Source: Erysipelotrichaceae bacterium (GTDB lineage Bacteria; Bacillota_I; Bacilli_A; Erysipelotrichales; Erysipelotrichaceae). From it: a stretch of DNA of 37,463 bases. Where the stretch lies: the NCBI GenBank assembly GCA_009773735.1, contig WSYG01000014.1, positions 1 to 37,463 on the forward strand. The letters run 5' to 3'. A program made the translations under genes and the position numbers. The notes below the pieces were generated by a model. The model made no database searches, was not told the DNA's origin, and worked only from the letters and a program-made list of their open reading frames with translations. Each line of letters begins with the position of its first letter. The stretch's first letter is position 1. Positions 8,608-17,201 of this stretch are shown here, piece after piece.

Positions 8608-9908
8608 AGTTGTGTTTTGAATTGCCTTATTTGATTCAAAGCTTCTTCTGCAATGCGCTCTTTTCTGTCTTTTAAGCGAGGACTTAAATCACTAGGAATC
8701 AATCCGAAATTTGCATTCATAGGCTGAAAAGTTTCTGGATCAGCATGAGTAATGTAGTAAGCCATAGAACCCAAGACAGTTTCACGAGGGCACTGAAGTA
8801 GGTTTTGACCTAAAGCCAACCGACTTGCATTGATTCCTGCCAGATAACCACTTGCGGTAGATTCAACATACCCTTCTACACCTGTCATTTGTCCCGCAAA
8901 GAACCAAAGAGGATTCGTTTTACATTGATAGGTCGGCTCTAAAAGCTTAGGTGCTTTAAGATAAGTGTTGCGATGCATGACGCCATATCGGGCAATTTCT
9001 GCGTTTTGTAAACCTGGAATCAAATGAATGATTCGTTTTTGTTCAGGCCATGTCAAGTGAGTTTGAAATCCAACGATGTTATAGAGACTATCCGCTGCAT
9101 CATCTCGTCTTAATTGTACTACAGCAGCAGATCTTTTATGTTCTTTCGAAATTTCAAGACCAACAGGTTTCATTGGACCATACTGTAATGTCTGTTTACC
9201 TCGTTTGGCCATGACTTCAAAAGGCATACATCCTTCGAAATAAATTTCCTTTTCAAACGCCTTTGGAACAACGACTTCTGCACTGATCAAAGCATCGTAG
9301 AATCGATCAAATTCTTCTGTGGTCATAGGACAATTGATGTAGTCTTTCCCATCACCTTTATCATAACGCGATTTATAGTAAGCAACTGAAAAATCGATAC
9401 TGTCTTTTACGATGATGGGGGCAGCTGCATCATAGAAATAAAGCGAGTCTTCGTTAAAGATCGATTTTAAGGATTCTGCCAAAGCACCATCTGTTAAAGG
9501 GCCTGTCGCAAAAACACAGATCCCCGCTTTGGGAGCTGTGACGATTTCATCATGGACCTCAATTAAGGGATGATTCCTAATTTTATCAGTGATTGTTTTT
9601 GAGAACGAATGACGATCCACAGCCAAAGCACCACCAGCAGGTACTTTTGTCGCATCAGCCGCCTCTAGGATCAAAGATCCCAAAATTCGTAATTCTTCTT
9701 TTAAAATACCAACCGCATTGGTTAGATTATCGCTTCTTAATGAATTTGAACATACCAATTCAGCGAAATCGTCAAGATGATGGGCTTCTGATTTTTTAAT
9801 GGCTTTCATTTCAAAAAGATGTACTTTAACACCTCTTTGAGCGATTTGCCATGCTGCTTCACAACCGGCTAAGCCGGCACCAATCACATTAACTTCCGCT
9901 TTCATCAT
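8604..9908 (-). CDS. trmFO: tRNA (uracil-54-C5) methyltransferase, folate-dependent
   Basis: TrmFO makes ribothymidine at position 54 of the tRNA T-loop using methylenetetrahydrofolate and FADH2. The N-terminal FAD site is [18 protein letters not shown], followed by the family-specific [15 protein letters not shown] and the C-terminal [20 protein letters not shown]. At 434 aa it is the normal length. The start overlaps the end of topA by 20 bases; a second ATG at 9905 is equally possible. No strong ribosome binding site is visible, so translation is probably coupled to topA. The topA-trmFO-xerC order is conserved in Bacilli. Confidence 0.96.
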   Translation of the reverse strand: MMKAEVNVIGAGLAGCEAAWQIAQRGVKVHLFEMKAIKKSEAHHLDDFAELVCSNSLRSDNLTNAVGILKEELRILGSLILEAADATKVPAGGALAVDRHSFSKTITDKIRNHPLIEVHDEIVTAPKAGICVFATGPLTDGALAESLKSIFNEDSLYFYDAAAPIIVKDSIDFSVAYYKSRYDKGDGKDYINCPMTTEEFDRFYDALISAEVVVPKAFEKEIYFEGCMPFEVMAKRGKQTLQYGPMKPVGLEISKEHKRSAAVVQLRRDDAADSLYNIVGFQTHLTWPEQKRIIHLIPGLQNAEIARYGVMHRNTYLKAPKLLEPTYQCKTNPLWFFAGQMTGVEGYVESTASGYLAGINASRLALGQNLLQCPRETVLGSMAYYITHADPETFQPMNANFGLIPSDLSPRLKDRKERIAEEALNQIRQFKTQL

Positions 9909-12036
9909 TCATTTTGGCTGAACTTTCTTTCTTCTCCCTTGGTTTGATGTATTTGCATTTTGGATAATTACCACAGGATACAAAGGGTCCAAAACGACCT
10001 TTGCGAGTCACCAGATCACCTCCACAAACAGGACATTTTTCGCCTGTTGCAACAGGTTCACTTTTAACCTTAGTCTCACTAAAGATGTATTTGCAAGTAG
10101 GATAATCACTACAAGACACAAAGGGACCAAAACGACCAATGCGCTTAACCAGAGGTTTTCCGCATGTAGGACATGCATCTCCCGTCAATTCTACCTCTTT
10201 CTTATCGTTTTCAGACTTCTCGATAAACTTACAGGTTGGATAATCACTGCACGCTGTAAAGTCTCCAAAACGTCCTTTACGAACGACGAGTTCATGACCG
10301 CATTGAGGACATATTCTTCCAGTTTTAGTCGGCTGGATTTTCTCCATATTATCATTGGCTTGTTTCAATAGTTGATCAAACGTATCATAAAACGATGTCA
10401 AAGCCTCAAGTTGGTTTAGTTTCCCATCAGCGATCTGATCTAATTGAGCTTCTAATTTAGCCGTATACTCAACATTGATCAATTCGGAGAAATGTTCACC
10501 AAGTTTTGAATCTGTTAATAATCCTTGTTCAGTTGGGAAAAAGTATTTTACCTTTGAAGTTTCGGTCTTTTCTAAAGTAACATATGCCCTTTCAACGATC
10601 GTATCGACGATTGTTGCATAGGTTGAGGGTCTTCCAATCCCATTTTCTTCCATGACTTCGATCAATTTAGCTTCTGTGTAACGAGATGGAGGATTGGTAA
10701 AAGACTGTTTGCCTTCAATCCCAAGACTCACCAATCTTTCTTCCAGAGATAATTTAGGCAACATCTTATCTTGACGTTGTTCATATTTGCCAAGTACTTT
10801 ATAGAAACCATCAAATTCGACTTTTGATCCTTTAGCACTGAAATCATAGTCTCCTTGAGTCAAAAGAACAGTCATGTTTTTTATCTTAGGGGCACTCATC
10901 AACGATGCCAAAGTACGCGCATAAATCAACGCATACAGCTTATAAGCATCTTCACTCAAAGTATCTTTAACAGATTCTGGGGTGACATGAATATGTGTAG
11001 GACGGATCGCTTCATGCGCATCTTGCGAATTGTCTTCGTTTTTGACTTTATAGGATCCCACATAAGCTTTCCCATAGGTCTTCTCAATATGGTCTCGGGT
11101 TGAGTGGACAAACTGTTCACTCAAACGCGTAGAATCGGTTCTCATATATGTGATAAGACCTTCTTGAGCATCTTTTTGAGCACTTCCATCATAAAGCTTT
11201 TGAGCGACATTCATGGTTTTCTTTGCTGAAAAGAAGAGTTTGTTGGCCGCATCTTGTTGAAGCGTAGATGTGATATACGGGTAACGATGCTCGCTTTTCC
11301 CATCTTTTTCTTCAATTGACGTTACTGTAAATTCTGGTCTAAGTTGGGCTAAAACTTCATCCGTTTCAGCTTTTGTTTTTACTTTAAAGGACTTTCCTTT
11401 GAATCTGGAAAGTTCAGCTTCAAATTCAATTTCATCTTTTTTGAATTTTGTTGTAACAGCCCATTTCTCAACTGGCACAAAATTCTTGATTTCATTTTCA
11501 CGCTCAACGATCAATTTTAAAGCGACAGATTGGACCCGTCCAGCTGAGCGACTCTTGATTTTAGCTTGTAATAGTTTAGATAATTTAAAACCTAAGATAC
11601 GATCCAATATGCGTCTTGCTTCTTGAGATCGAACCATATCCATATCGACATGTCTAGGATGATTGAAAGCTTCAAGCACAGCTGTCTTGGTGATTTCATT
11701 AAATACGACGCGTTGGGTTTTATCTAAATCAAGACCCAATTCATCCGCTAAATGCCAAGATATGGCTTCACCTTCACGATCGGGGTCAGTTGCTAAATAA
11801 ACGGTATCTGCCGATTTGATTTTTGCTTTTAATGATTTAACAACGTCAGATTTATCGTCACTCACAACATAGGAAGGTTTAAAGTTTGCCGCAATGTCGA
11901 CACCCAATCCCCCTTTACCCGTGGTCGCTAAATCTCTAATGTGACCTTTGGAAGAGACCACATCAAAGTCAGATCCTAAATATTTCATGATCGTTTTTGA
12001 TTTCGATGGGGATTCTACAATAACCAGATTTTTCAT
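9889..12036 (-). CDS. topA: DNA topoisomerase I
   Basis: This is a type IA topoisomerase that relaxes negative supercoils by passing strands through a single-strand break. Of 715 aa, the TOPRIM domain is at the start (Glu8 in VESPSK, the acidic DPDREGE at 84-90), the catalytic Tyr297 is in [10 protein letters not shown], and there are three C-terminal C4 zinc ribbons (CPQCG...C.....C, CPTCG..., CPVCG...), each followed by GRFG. The ATG at 12036 follows AAAAGGAG. It sits between dprA and trmFO as in Bacillus. Confidence 0.97.
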   Translation of the reverse strand: MKNLVIVESPSKSKTIMKYLGSDFDVVSSKGHIRDLATTGKGGLGVDIAANFKPSYVVSDDKSDVVKSLKAKIKSADTVYLATDPDREGEAISWHLADELGLDLDKTQRVVFNEITKTAVLEAFNHPRHVDMDMVRSQEARRILDRILGFKLSKLLQAKIKSRSAGRVQSVALKLIVERENEIKNFVPVEKWAVTTKFKKDEIEFEAELSRFKGKSFKVKTKAETDEVLAQLRPEFTVTSIEEKDGKSEHRYPYITSTLQQDAANKLFFSAKKTMNVAQKLYDGSAQKDAQEGLITYMRTDSTRLSEQFVHSTRDHIEKTYGKAYVGSYKVKNEDNSQDAHEAIRPTHIHVTPESVKDTLSEDAYKLYALIYARTLASLMSAPKIKNMTVLLTQGDYDFSAKGSKVEFDGFYKVLGKYEQRQDKMLPKLSLEERLVSLGIEGKQSFTNPPSRYTEAKLIEVMEENGIGRPSTYATIVDTIVERAYVTLEKTETSKVKYFFPTEQGLLTDSKLGEHFSELINVEYTAKLEAQLDQIADGKLNQLEALTSFYDTFDQLLKQANDNMEKIQPTKTGRICPQCGHELVVRKGRFGDFTACSDYPTCKFIEKSENDKKEVELTGDACPTCGKPLVKRIGRFGPFVSCSDYPTCKYIFSETKVKSEPVATGEKCPVCGGDLVTRKGRFGPFVSCGNYPKCKYIKPREKKESSAKMNDESGS

Positions 12037-12089
12037 AAGAACTCCTTTTCTTATTTACAATGAGACAAAAACTTGCGCTTGTCAATTGA

Positions 12090-12824
12090 TTAAATACACA
12101 AAACATCTTCTAGGCTTAAAATCATATTCGCACCCTGTTGGATTAATAAGTTACATCCTTGACCCTCTTGAGCATCTAAATCATAAGGAATCGAATAAAT
12201 TTCTTTACCGATATCCAATGCTTCTCTTACGGTTATCATAGATCCACTTTTATAATCTGCCTGCATCACAACAACTGCTTTTCCTAAAGCGGCAACGATT
12301 CGATTACGTTGAGGAAAACGATGTTTCAAAGGTAATGTTTCACTAGGATATTCAGATAAGATCAATCCTTCTTCTTCGATCTGATGATACAGAACCTTAT
12401 TCTCTATGGGATAGATTCTATGGATCCCACAACCCAGTACTGCGATTGTCGTGTTGTGTTTTAAAGCACAAACATGAGCCAAAGCATCAATTCCTTTGGC
12501 TAAGCCACTGATGATCACATAGCGTTGCGATAGCAATTCTACCACATTTTTAGTCCATCTTGTCGCATAATCTTTAGGCAACCGACTTCCTACAACACTT
12601 ATGCCCTTGTGTTTCAATAGTTCTAGGTTCCCTTTATAGTAAAGCACATAAGGCGGTTCTAAGAGGTTTTTTAATCCTTCAGGATAACAGTCATCCAAGA
12701 TCGTAAAAGCTTTTGGCGAGTCTAAAATAGGCTCATAGGGCTCATTTCGCATCAGTGCCAGTTTGATTCTAGAATACTCACCTTCATATTTAACACTATA
12801 CGCCAATAATTGATGGTTGTTCAC
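12090..12824 (-). CDS. dprA: DNA processing protein DprA (Smf), short form
   Basis: DprA loads RecA on incoming single-stranded DNA during natural transformation. The Rossmann-like core is clear: YYKGNLELL, ISVVGSRLPKDYA, ISGLAKGIDALAH, VLGCGIHRIYPIEN, LILSEYPSETLPLKHRFPQRNRIVAALGKAVVV and SGSMITVREALDIGKEI. At 244 aa it lacks the C-terminal winged-helix domain of longer DprA proteins and has only a short N-terminal part. It starts with GTG at 12824; an in-frame stop lies just upstream, and no good ribosome binding site is seen. Whether this organism is competent cannot be judged from the window. Confidence 0.9.
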   Translation of the reverse strand: MNNHQLLAYSVKYEGEYSRIKLALMRNEPYEPILDSPKAFTILDDCYPEGLKNLLEPPYVLYYKGNLELLKHKGISVVGSRLPKDYATRWTKNVVELLSQRYVIISGLAKGIDALAHVCALKHNTTIAVLGCGIHRIYPIENKVLYHQIEEEGLILSEYPSETLPLKHRFPQRNRIVAALGKAVVVMQADYKSGSMITVREALDIGKEIYSIPYDLDAQEGQGCNLLIQQGANMILSLEDVLCI

Positions 12825-12844
12825 ACTGACTGATATGCATCACA

Positions 12845-13456
12845 TTATAAATCTCCGTCAAAAAATGTCTTTCTTTTTAATTTCGCTACAGGTTCATAAC
12901 TTAAACGATGAATGGGTGTGATTCCATACGTGTTCAAAGCTTCGATATGAGCTTTGGTTGGATAACCTTTGTGTTGTTTAAAGCCATAGTTTGGATACAT
13001 TTGATCATAGTTGACCATGATCGCATCACGACATACTTTGGCGATGATACTGGCTGCAGCAATACTGATGCTTCTACTATCGCCCTTTATATAATCATAA
13101 ACTGGTATCCGTTGATGAGAAATGGGCATGGCATCGGTCAAACAAACATCCGCATTGGCCAATTGGATCAAATGAATGTTGGCATCTTTTGTAGCTTGAT
13201 AGATGTTTCTTCGATCGATCGTTTCAGGCAAAACTTCAATGACTCCAACCCATAAAGCAGATAAAACGATATCCTTAAAACATGCATTTCTTTGTTTTTC
13301 ACTTAATTTTTTTGAATCATTGATCAAAGGATGACTAAATCCCTTAGGTAAGATCACTCCCGCTACCACACAAGGCCCAGCTAAAGGTCCCCGACCCGCT
13401 TCATCGATGCCCAATATCCGTTTAAATTTATTAAAGTCAGCTTCAAGCCAAGCCAT
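12845..13456 (-). CDS. rnhB: Ribonuclease HII
   Basis: RNase HII cuts RNA in RNA/DNA hybrids and removes misincorporated ribonucleotides. The metal-binding residues are seen in GIDEAGRGPLAGP (Asp18, Glu19), LTDAM (Asp108) and KVCRDAIM (Asp134), and HKGYPTKAH is the conserved C-terminal motif. At 203 aa it is slightly shorter than the Bacillus protein, which has an extra N-terminal domain. The start overlaps the rbgA stop as TAATG, suggesting coupled translation. Confidence 0.96.
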   Translation of the reverse strand: MAWLEADFNKFKRILGIDEAGRGPLAGPCVVAGVILPKGFSHPLINDSKKLSEKQRNACFKDIVLSALWVGVIEVLPETIDRRNIYQATKDANIHLIQLANADVCLTDAMPISHQRIPVYDYIKGDSRSISIAAASIIAKVCRDAIMVNYDQMYPNYGFKQHKGYPTKAHIEALNTYGITPIHRLSYEPVAKLKRKTFFDGDL

Positions 13457-14283
13457 TATTCAAAACTCATCGGGCCTAAATCTCCCTGTCTAAGTTCGCG
13501 CAAAAATGTCACCATCGCATCATTCAGTTTATATTCACCGTTTTGAACATATCCTCTATTTTTAGCTATGGTCTCTAAAAGTTCTGTTTTATCTTTTCCG
13601 CGATATCCATATCTAGCCAATAACACATGGGGATAATTCACCATGAGAAAATCAAAGGCCGCATCAAACAATTCTTCAGTCGGCAAAACTTTTTCTGCGA
13701 TCGAGCCGCTGAGCGCTAATTTCATCGCCACATCTTTATCTTCAAAACGGCCCCATAATAGACCTGGTGTATCTAAAATATCCAGTTGAGGATGAACATT
13801 GGCCCATTTTAAAGCCATGGTCACCCCAGGTTTATTGGCCACTGTCATTAGTTTCTTCTTAGCCAATTGATTGATCAAGGTCGATTTTCCCACATTAGGA
13901 ATACCTAACACCATGGCTTTGACGGCTCGGGGTTGAATACCGCGTGCTTTCCATCTGGAAAACTTAGGCTCCATGACCTTTAGTACCCCTTCTACGATAA
14001 GTTTTCGGGTATCATCTTTCAATAGATTTAATGCGATGACCACAGTATTATCAGCCGATAAGCTTTTGACCCATTGGGTGGTCTTTTGGGGATCTGACAT
14101 ATCTTTCTTGGTTAAAACAATCAATCTTGGCTTGTCTTTGCTGAGTTGATCAATTAAAGGATTACGTGATGAAAGCGGTAAACGACTGTCTCTGAGTTCG
14201 ATGATGCAATCCACCATCCCTAAGCGAGCTTCTATTTCTCGCTTGGCTTTGGTCATATGACCAGGAAACCAATGAATGCTCAT
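13456..14283 (-). CDS. rbgA: Ribosome biogenesis GTPase RbgA (YlqF)
   Basis: This is a circularly permuted GTPase needed for late assembly of the 50S subunit. The motif order is permuted as expected: G4 TKKD (58-61), then the P-loop GIPNVGKST (127-135), then DTPG (171-174). The N-terminal IHWFPGHMTKAKREI is the family signature. The ATG at 14283 overlaps the lepB stop as TAATG and gives 275 aa; an in-frame start at 14301 would only add residues translated from the lepB end. It is followed directly by rnhB, as in B. subtilis. Confidence 0.95.
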   Translation of the reverse strand: MSIHWFPGHMTKAKREIEARLGMVDCIIELRDSRLPLSSRNPLIDQLSKDKPRLIVLTKKDMSDPQKTTQWVKSLSADNTVVIALNLLKDDTRKLIVEGVLKVMEPKFSRWKARGIQPRAVKAMVLGIPNVGKSTLINQLAKKKLMTVANKPGVTMALKWANVHPQLDILDTPGLLWGRFEDKDVAMKLALSGSIAEKVLPTEELFDAAFDFLMVNYPHVLLARYGYRGKDKTELLETIAKNRGYVQNGEYKLNDAMVTFLRELRQGDLGPMSFE

Positions 14284-14879
14284 TATGGTCCAGTGATCCA
14301 TCTAAAATGACTCAAAGGATAGAAAATATAGATGTCCTTACTTCGAATCAATTCGATTTTTAATGGTCCAAATATCCTAGAATCGGTTGAACCACCAGTT
14401 CGGCGATTGTCCCCCATCACAAAAACCTCATCGGCTTTCACAAAGACCGGTCCAAAGTTTGCGGTAAAAGGTTCGCCTGATTTAACCCAATCATCTCTGT
14501 ATTTGGTATTTAAATAAGGTTCTTCAATGGCTTGACCATTGATGTAGATGATGTCATCTTTACATTCGACCATATCACCTGGTAAACCAATGGCTCTTTT
14601 AATCAGGTAATCTTCAATAGGTGGATAATAAATGATGACGATGTCGCCGCGTTCGATACCTTCACTTCGATAACTTAACAGATTTGAGAATCCATAATCC
14701 AGATCGTGCAAAGTAGGATACATACTGCTCCCCTCGACATGGATCGGATAAGCTATAAAGTTGGTCAATACTAAAACTAAGATATAACTGATCACGATGC
14801 TCGTGAACAAATCATATACAAGTGTGTTTTTATCTCTGAAGTCTTTGAGTTTAAGTTTGATGTTGTTTAAGGTGTTCAT
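14283..14879 (-). CDS. lepB: Signal peptidase I
   Basis: This enzyme cleaves signal peptides of exported proteins at the outer face of the membrane. One membrane segment (about 22-42) precedes the catalytic domain; the nucleophile is Ser52 in EGSSMYPTL and the general base Lys94 in YLIKRAIGLPGD, with GDNR..STDSR near the end. From the ATG at 14879 the protein has 198 aa, a usual length for Gram-positive SipS-like enzymes. The frame is open six more codons upstream. It follows the rplS terminator, with a TATAAT near 14898-14903 that may give it a separate promoter. Confidence 0.93.
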   Translation of the reverse strand: MNTLNNIKLKLKDFRDKNTLVYDLFTSIVISYILVLVLTNFIAYPIHVEGSSMYPTLHDLDYGFSNLLSYRSEGIERGDIVIIYYPPIEDYLIKRAIGLPGDMVECKDDIIYINGQAIEEPYLNTKYRDDWVKSGEPFTANFGPVFVKADEVFVMGDNRRTGGSTDSRIFGPLKIELIRSKDIYIFYPLSHFRWITGP

Positions 14880-14905
14880 GGTTGTTCCACTTCCCATTAT
14901 AGAAT

Positions 14906-14929
14906 AAAAGTCGGAATTCTCCGACTTTT
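14906..14929 (-). terminator. Intrinsic terminator after rplS
   Basis: AAAAGTCGGA and TCCGACTTTT form a perfect 10-bp stem with a 4-base loop, followed on the minus strand by TTTTATT. It lies five bases after the rplS stop codon and before lepB. The stem is also followed by a T-run on the plus strand, so it could work in both directions. Confidence 0.8.
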
Positions 14930-14933
14930 TTTA

Positions 14934-15281
14934 CTAACGAATTTCTTTAAGACGAGATGCTTTGCCAGAACGACCGCGCATATAGTACAATTTGCTTCTT
15001 CTGACTTTTCCGCGTTTGAGGACAGTGATCTTATCAATGATTGGGGAATGAACCGGGAAGGTTCTTTCTACGCCGATCGAGTTAGAGATCTTTCTGACGG
15101 TAAACGTTTCTGAGATACCACTGCCACCTCTGGCAATGACAACCCCTTCGTATGCCTGAATTCTGAATTTGTCGCCTTCTTGGATACGGACGTCAATTTT
15201 GACGGTGCAGCCTGGACCAAAATCAGGGAGATCAGTACGAAGTTGGGACTTGGTGATTTCATCCACTAAGTTCAATTTCAT
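14934..15281 (-). CDS. rplS: Ribosomal protein L19
   Basis: This 50S protein lies at the subunit interface. At 115 aa it is the standard length, with the hallmark [33 protein letters not shown] and the C-terminal [24 protein letters not shown]. The ATG at 15281 follows AAGGAG. It ends the ffh-rpsP-khpA-rimM-trmD-rplS series and is closed by a strong terminator; an 85-base leader with a hairpin separates it from trmD. Confidence 0.97.
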   Translation of the reverse strand: MKLNLVDEITKSQLRTDLPDFGPGCTVKIDVRIQEGDKFRIQAYEGVVIARGGSGISETFTVRKISNSIGVERTFPVHSPIIDKITVLKRGKVRRSKLYYMRGRSGKASRLKEIR

Positions 15282-15299
15282 GGTTTCGTGCTCCTTTTA

Positions 15300-15345
15300 T
15301 AATCTCAGTTCATGTTTAATAAACAGCGGAACTGCTTAATTAAAA
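15300..15345 (-). promoter_or_regulatory. Hairpin in the rplS leader, possible L19 leader
   Basis: On the minus strand TTTAATTAAGCAG pairs with CTGTTTATTAAA around a TTCCG loop, 12 bp with one bulge and one G-U. The region between trmD and rplS is long compared with the tight spacing of the rest of the operon. An L19 leader motif is known upstream of rplS in Bacillota; I have not matched its consensus, so this remains a candidate. Confidence 0.4.
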
Positions 15346-15366
15346 TACCATAATCCACACAATAAA

Positions 15367-16098
15367 TCAATCTTTTTTTATCGACTCCAGTAGGACTTCA
15401 CATAAGAGCTGTGTTTCTTCTTTTGAGAGAACTTTATCTTTGAAAAGATCTGGACGTTTAAGCCAGGTTTTACGTAGGGATTCTTTTAAGCGATACTTGC
15501 GTATTTTCTCATGATCGCCATTCATAAGCACAGCTGGGACATCGCCTTCATCCAAGTGTTCAGGACGTGTATACTGAGGATACTCTAATAGACCTTGTTC
15601 ATAGGATTCATCGCGATGAGAAGCTTCTTTGATGACCCCTTCTTTTAAACGTATGATCGCATCACTGATGACCATGGAAGGTAATTCCCCGCCTGTCAGC
15701 ACATAATCACCGATGGAGACCTCTTCATCACAGAGCTGTACCAAACGTTCGTCAAAACCTTCGTAATGACCGCATAGGATGATTAAGTGTTCTTTTTCAG
15801 AAAGTGAATGGGCTTTTTGTTGGGTAAAGGTTTTTCCGGATGCAGAAGTCATCACCACATATGAATTTTCTAGTTTAACGGAGTTCAAACAATCTTTCAC
15901 GGGTTGAACCGCCATCACAAGTCCTTGACCACCCCCAAAAGGATAATCATCGACTCGATGCGTCTTACTTTTCGAGAAAGCACGGATATCTACTAATTCT
16001 ACTTCAACCAAGCCTTTTAATATGGCTTTCTTAATGATGGATGTGCTTAAGAAACCTTCATACATTTCAGGAAATAGAGTTAAGATGGTAATTTTCAT
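15367..16098 (-). CDS. trmD: tRNA (guanine-37-N1) methyltransferase
   Basis: TrmD methylates G37 next to the anticodon with S-adenosylmethionine, preventing +1 frameshifting. It is a SPOUT (trefoil-knot) enzyme: MKITILTLFPEMYEGF at the start, DDYPFGGGQGLVM, the knot with CGHYEGFDERL and SIGDYVLTGGELP, and LLEYPQYTRPE. The ATG at 16098 overlaps the rimM TGA as ATGA and matches the family start; 243 aa. The rimM-trmD-rplS order is conserved. Confidence 0.97.
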   Translation of the reverse strand: MKITILTLFPEMYEGFLSTSIIKKAILKGLVEVELVDIRAFSKSKTHRVDDYPFGGGQGLVMAVQPVKDCLNSVKLENSYVVMTSASGKTFTQQKAHSLSEKEHLIILCGHYEGFDERLVQLCDEEVSIGDYVLTGGELPSMVISDAIIRLKEGVIKEASHRDESYEQGLLEYPQYTRPEHLDEGDVPAVLMNGDHEKIRKYRLKESLRKTWLKRPDLFKDKVLSKEETQLLCEVLLESIKKD

Positions 16099-16580
16099 AG
16101 ACCCTCCATCCATTTGATCGTTATCTTTTTTTGATCGATGTCGACATGTTTGATGAAAGTTGGGACATATGGGATCAATACATCCCGTTCTTTAGTTTTG
16201 ACTCGTAAGATCAATTGCGTATTCTCTATGACTTCAGAGACGGGTCCTAAAAGCTTACCCTCTTCATCCACCACAATGCATTCCTTGAGTTGATAAACAT
16301 AAATAGCTTTAGGCAAAGTTTCCGCATCGATATACAGTTTACCTTTGATCAAAGGTTCTATGGATGTTAAATCTGGATATCCAACAAACTGGATCAAAAC
16401 AGCTTCTTGATGAAAACGAACTGTTTCAATGATCAATTCTTGTTTAATATTTTCAAGTTCAAAAAACAGAATTCCCTTTTTCTTATATCGTAGTTGAGGA
16501 TCCGCACTAAAATTGCGAATTTTAACTTCGCCTTTTAATCCAAATCCTTTTGTGATTTCACCGATCAGTATCTTTTTCAT
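16095..16580 (-). CDS. rimM: 16S rRNA maturation factor RimM
   Basis: RimM binds S19 and helps fold the 3' domain of the 30S subunit. The N-terminal domain starts MKKILIGEITKGFGLKGEVKI, and a PRC-barrel follows (ECIVVDEEGKLLGPVSEVIENTQLIL, VLIPYVPTFIKHVD). The protein is 161 aa from the ATG at 16580, which matches the family start; an upstream TTG is in frame but falls in a hairpin. No Shine-Dalgarno sequence precedes the ATG, only CTTTTATTTCTCT, so initiation may depend on coupling or the hairpin just upstream. Confidence 0.92.
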   Translation of the reverse strand: MKKILIGEITKGFGLKGEVKIRNFSADPQLRYKKKGILFFELENIKQELIIETVRFHQEAVLIQFVGYPDLTSIEPLIKGKLYIDAETLPKAIYVYQLKECIVVDEEGKLLGPVSEVIENTQLILRVKTKERDVLIPYVPTFIKHVDIDQKKITIKWMEGL

Positions 16581-16592
16581 AGAGAAATAAAA

Positions 16593-16608
16593 GGATGCCA
16601 AGGCATCC
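16593..16608 (-). terminator. Hairpin with T-run between khpA and rimM
   Basis: GGATGCC and GGCATCC form a 7-bp stem with a two-base loop at the khpA stop codon, followed on the minus strand by TTTTATTTC. It looks like a weak intrinsic terminator or attenuator inside the operon, placed 12 bases before the rimM ATG. Confidence 0.5.
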
Positions 16609-16856
16609 TAATAGGATTCAAACTTAATCGAGATGCGCTTGTTCTCAAGACGGGATGCAACAGACATCATGTTACGGACTGCCGTAGCCATCGAGCCTTG
16701 TTTGCCGATCAGCCGTGCGACGTCTTCGCTTTTCGCATAGACATGAAGCAGTATTTCGCCATCATCCAGACTATCCATCTGTTTGACGCTTAAACTGTTC
16801 TTATCATCTACGAGTGGCGAAATAAGATCCGTTAAAGCCTGTTCTAAACTCAACAT
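16608..16856 (-). CDS. khpA: KH-domain RNA-binding protein KhpA (YlqC)
   Basis: This small single-KH protein partners with KhpB in Gram-positive bacteria and affects cell elongation and division through RNA binding. It has 82 aa, with the GxxG loop in LIGKQGSMATAVRNMM and an alpha-beta pattern matching the KH fold. The ATG at 16856 is two bases from the rpsP stop. The rpsP-khpA-rimM order is conserved in Bacilli. Confidence 0.94.
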   Translation of the reverse strand: MLSLEQALTDLISPLVDDKNSLSVKQMDSLDDGEILLHVYAKSEDVARLIGKQGSMATAVRNMMSVASRLENKRISIKFESY

Positions 16857-16858
16857 GA

Positions 16859-17131
16859 TTACTTAGCGTTCTTTTCTTGATGAAACTTAGTCATGATCCC
16901 AGCTTGGGAAAACAAATTTCTGACGGTATCAGAAGGTTGCGCACCGTTGTTTAACCATTTAAGAGCTAAAGCTTCATCGATTTTGATGGAGACAGGATTA
17001 GCTGTCGGATCATAATAACCGAGGGCTTCAATGAAACGTCCATCTCTAGGAAAGCGTGAATCTGCTGCTACGATACGATAGAACGGATCCTTTTTAGCAC
17101 CCATTCTTTTTAAACGAAGTTTTACGGCCAT
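16859..17131 (-). CDS. rpsP: Ribosomal protein S16
   Basis: This small 30S protein (90 aa) has the signature [40 protein letters not shown]. The ATG at 17131 follows AAGGAGG at a standard distance. Its own promoter lies in the gap after ffh, so it likely heads the rpsP-khpA-rimM-trmD(-rplS) unit as well as receiving read-through from ffh. Confidence 0.98.
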   Translation of the reverse strand: MAVKLRLKRMGAKKDPFYRIVAADSRFPRDGRFIEALGYYDPTANPVSIKIDEALALKWLNNGAQPSDTVRNLFSQAGIMTKFHQEKNAK

Positions 17132-17157
17132 AGTTAATTCCTCCTTAAATCCTTTTT

Positions 17158-17198
17158 AGTATATCACAAGATAAGTGCCTGTCAAGGTATTTATCTTG
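17158..17198 (-). promoter_or_regulatory. rpsP promoter embedded in overlapping inverted repeats
   Basis: On the minus strand TTGACA (17180-17185) and TATACT (17158-17163) are 16 bases apart, and TGA directly before TATACT makes an extended -10. CAAGATAA (17189-17196) and TTATCTTG (17166-17173) are perfect inverted repeats flanking the -35; GTCAAG and CTTGAC form a second, overlapping inverted repeat. They may be an operator, or the terminator of ffh read-through. Confidence 0.65.
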
Positions 17199-17201
17199 AC
17201 A

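Noticed and set aside
16580-16601. Upstream TTG start of rimM
   Set aside because: It would place seven unrelated residues translated from a terminator-like hairpin before the conserved MKKILIGEI start.
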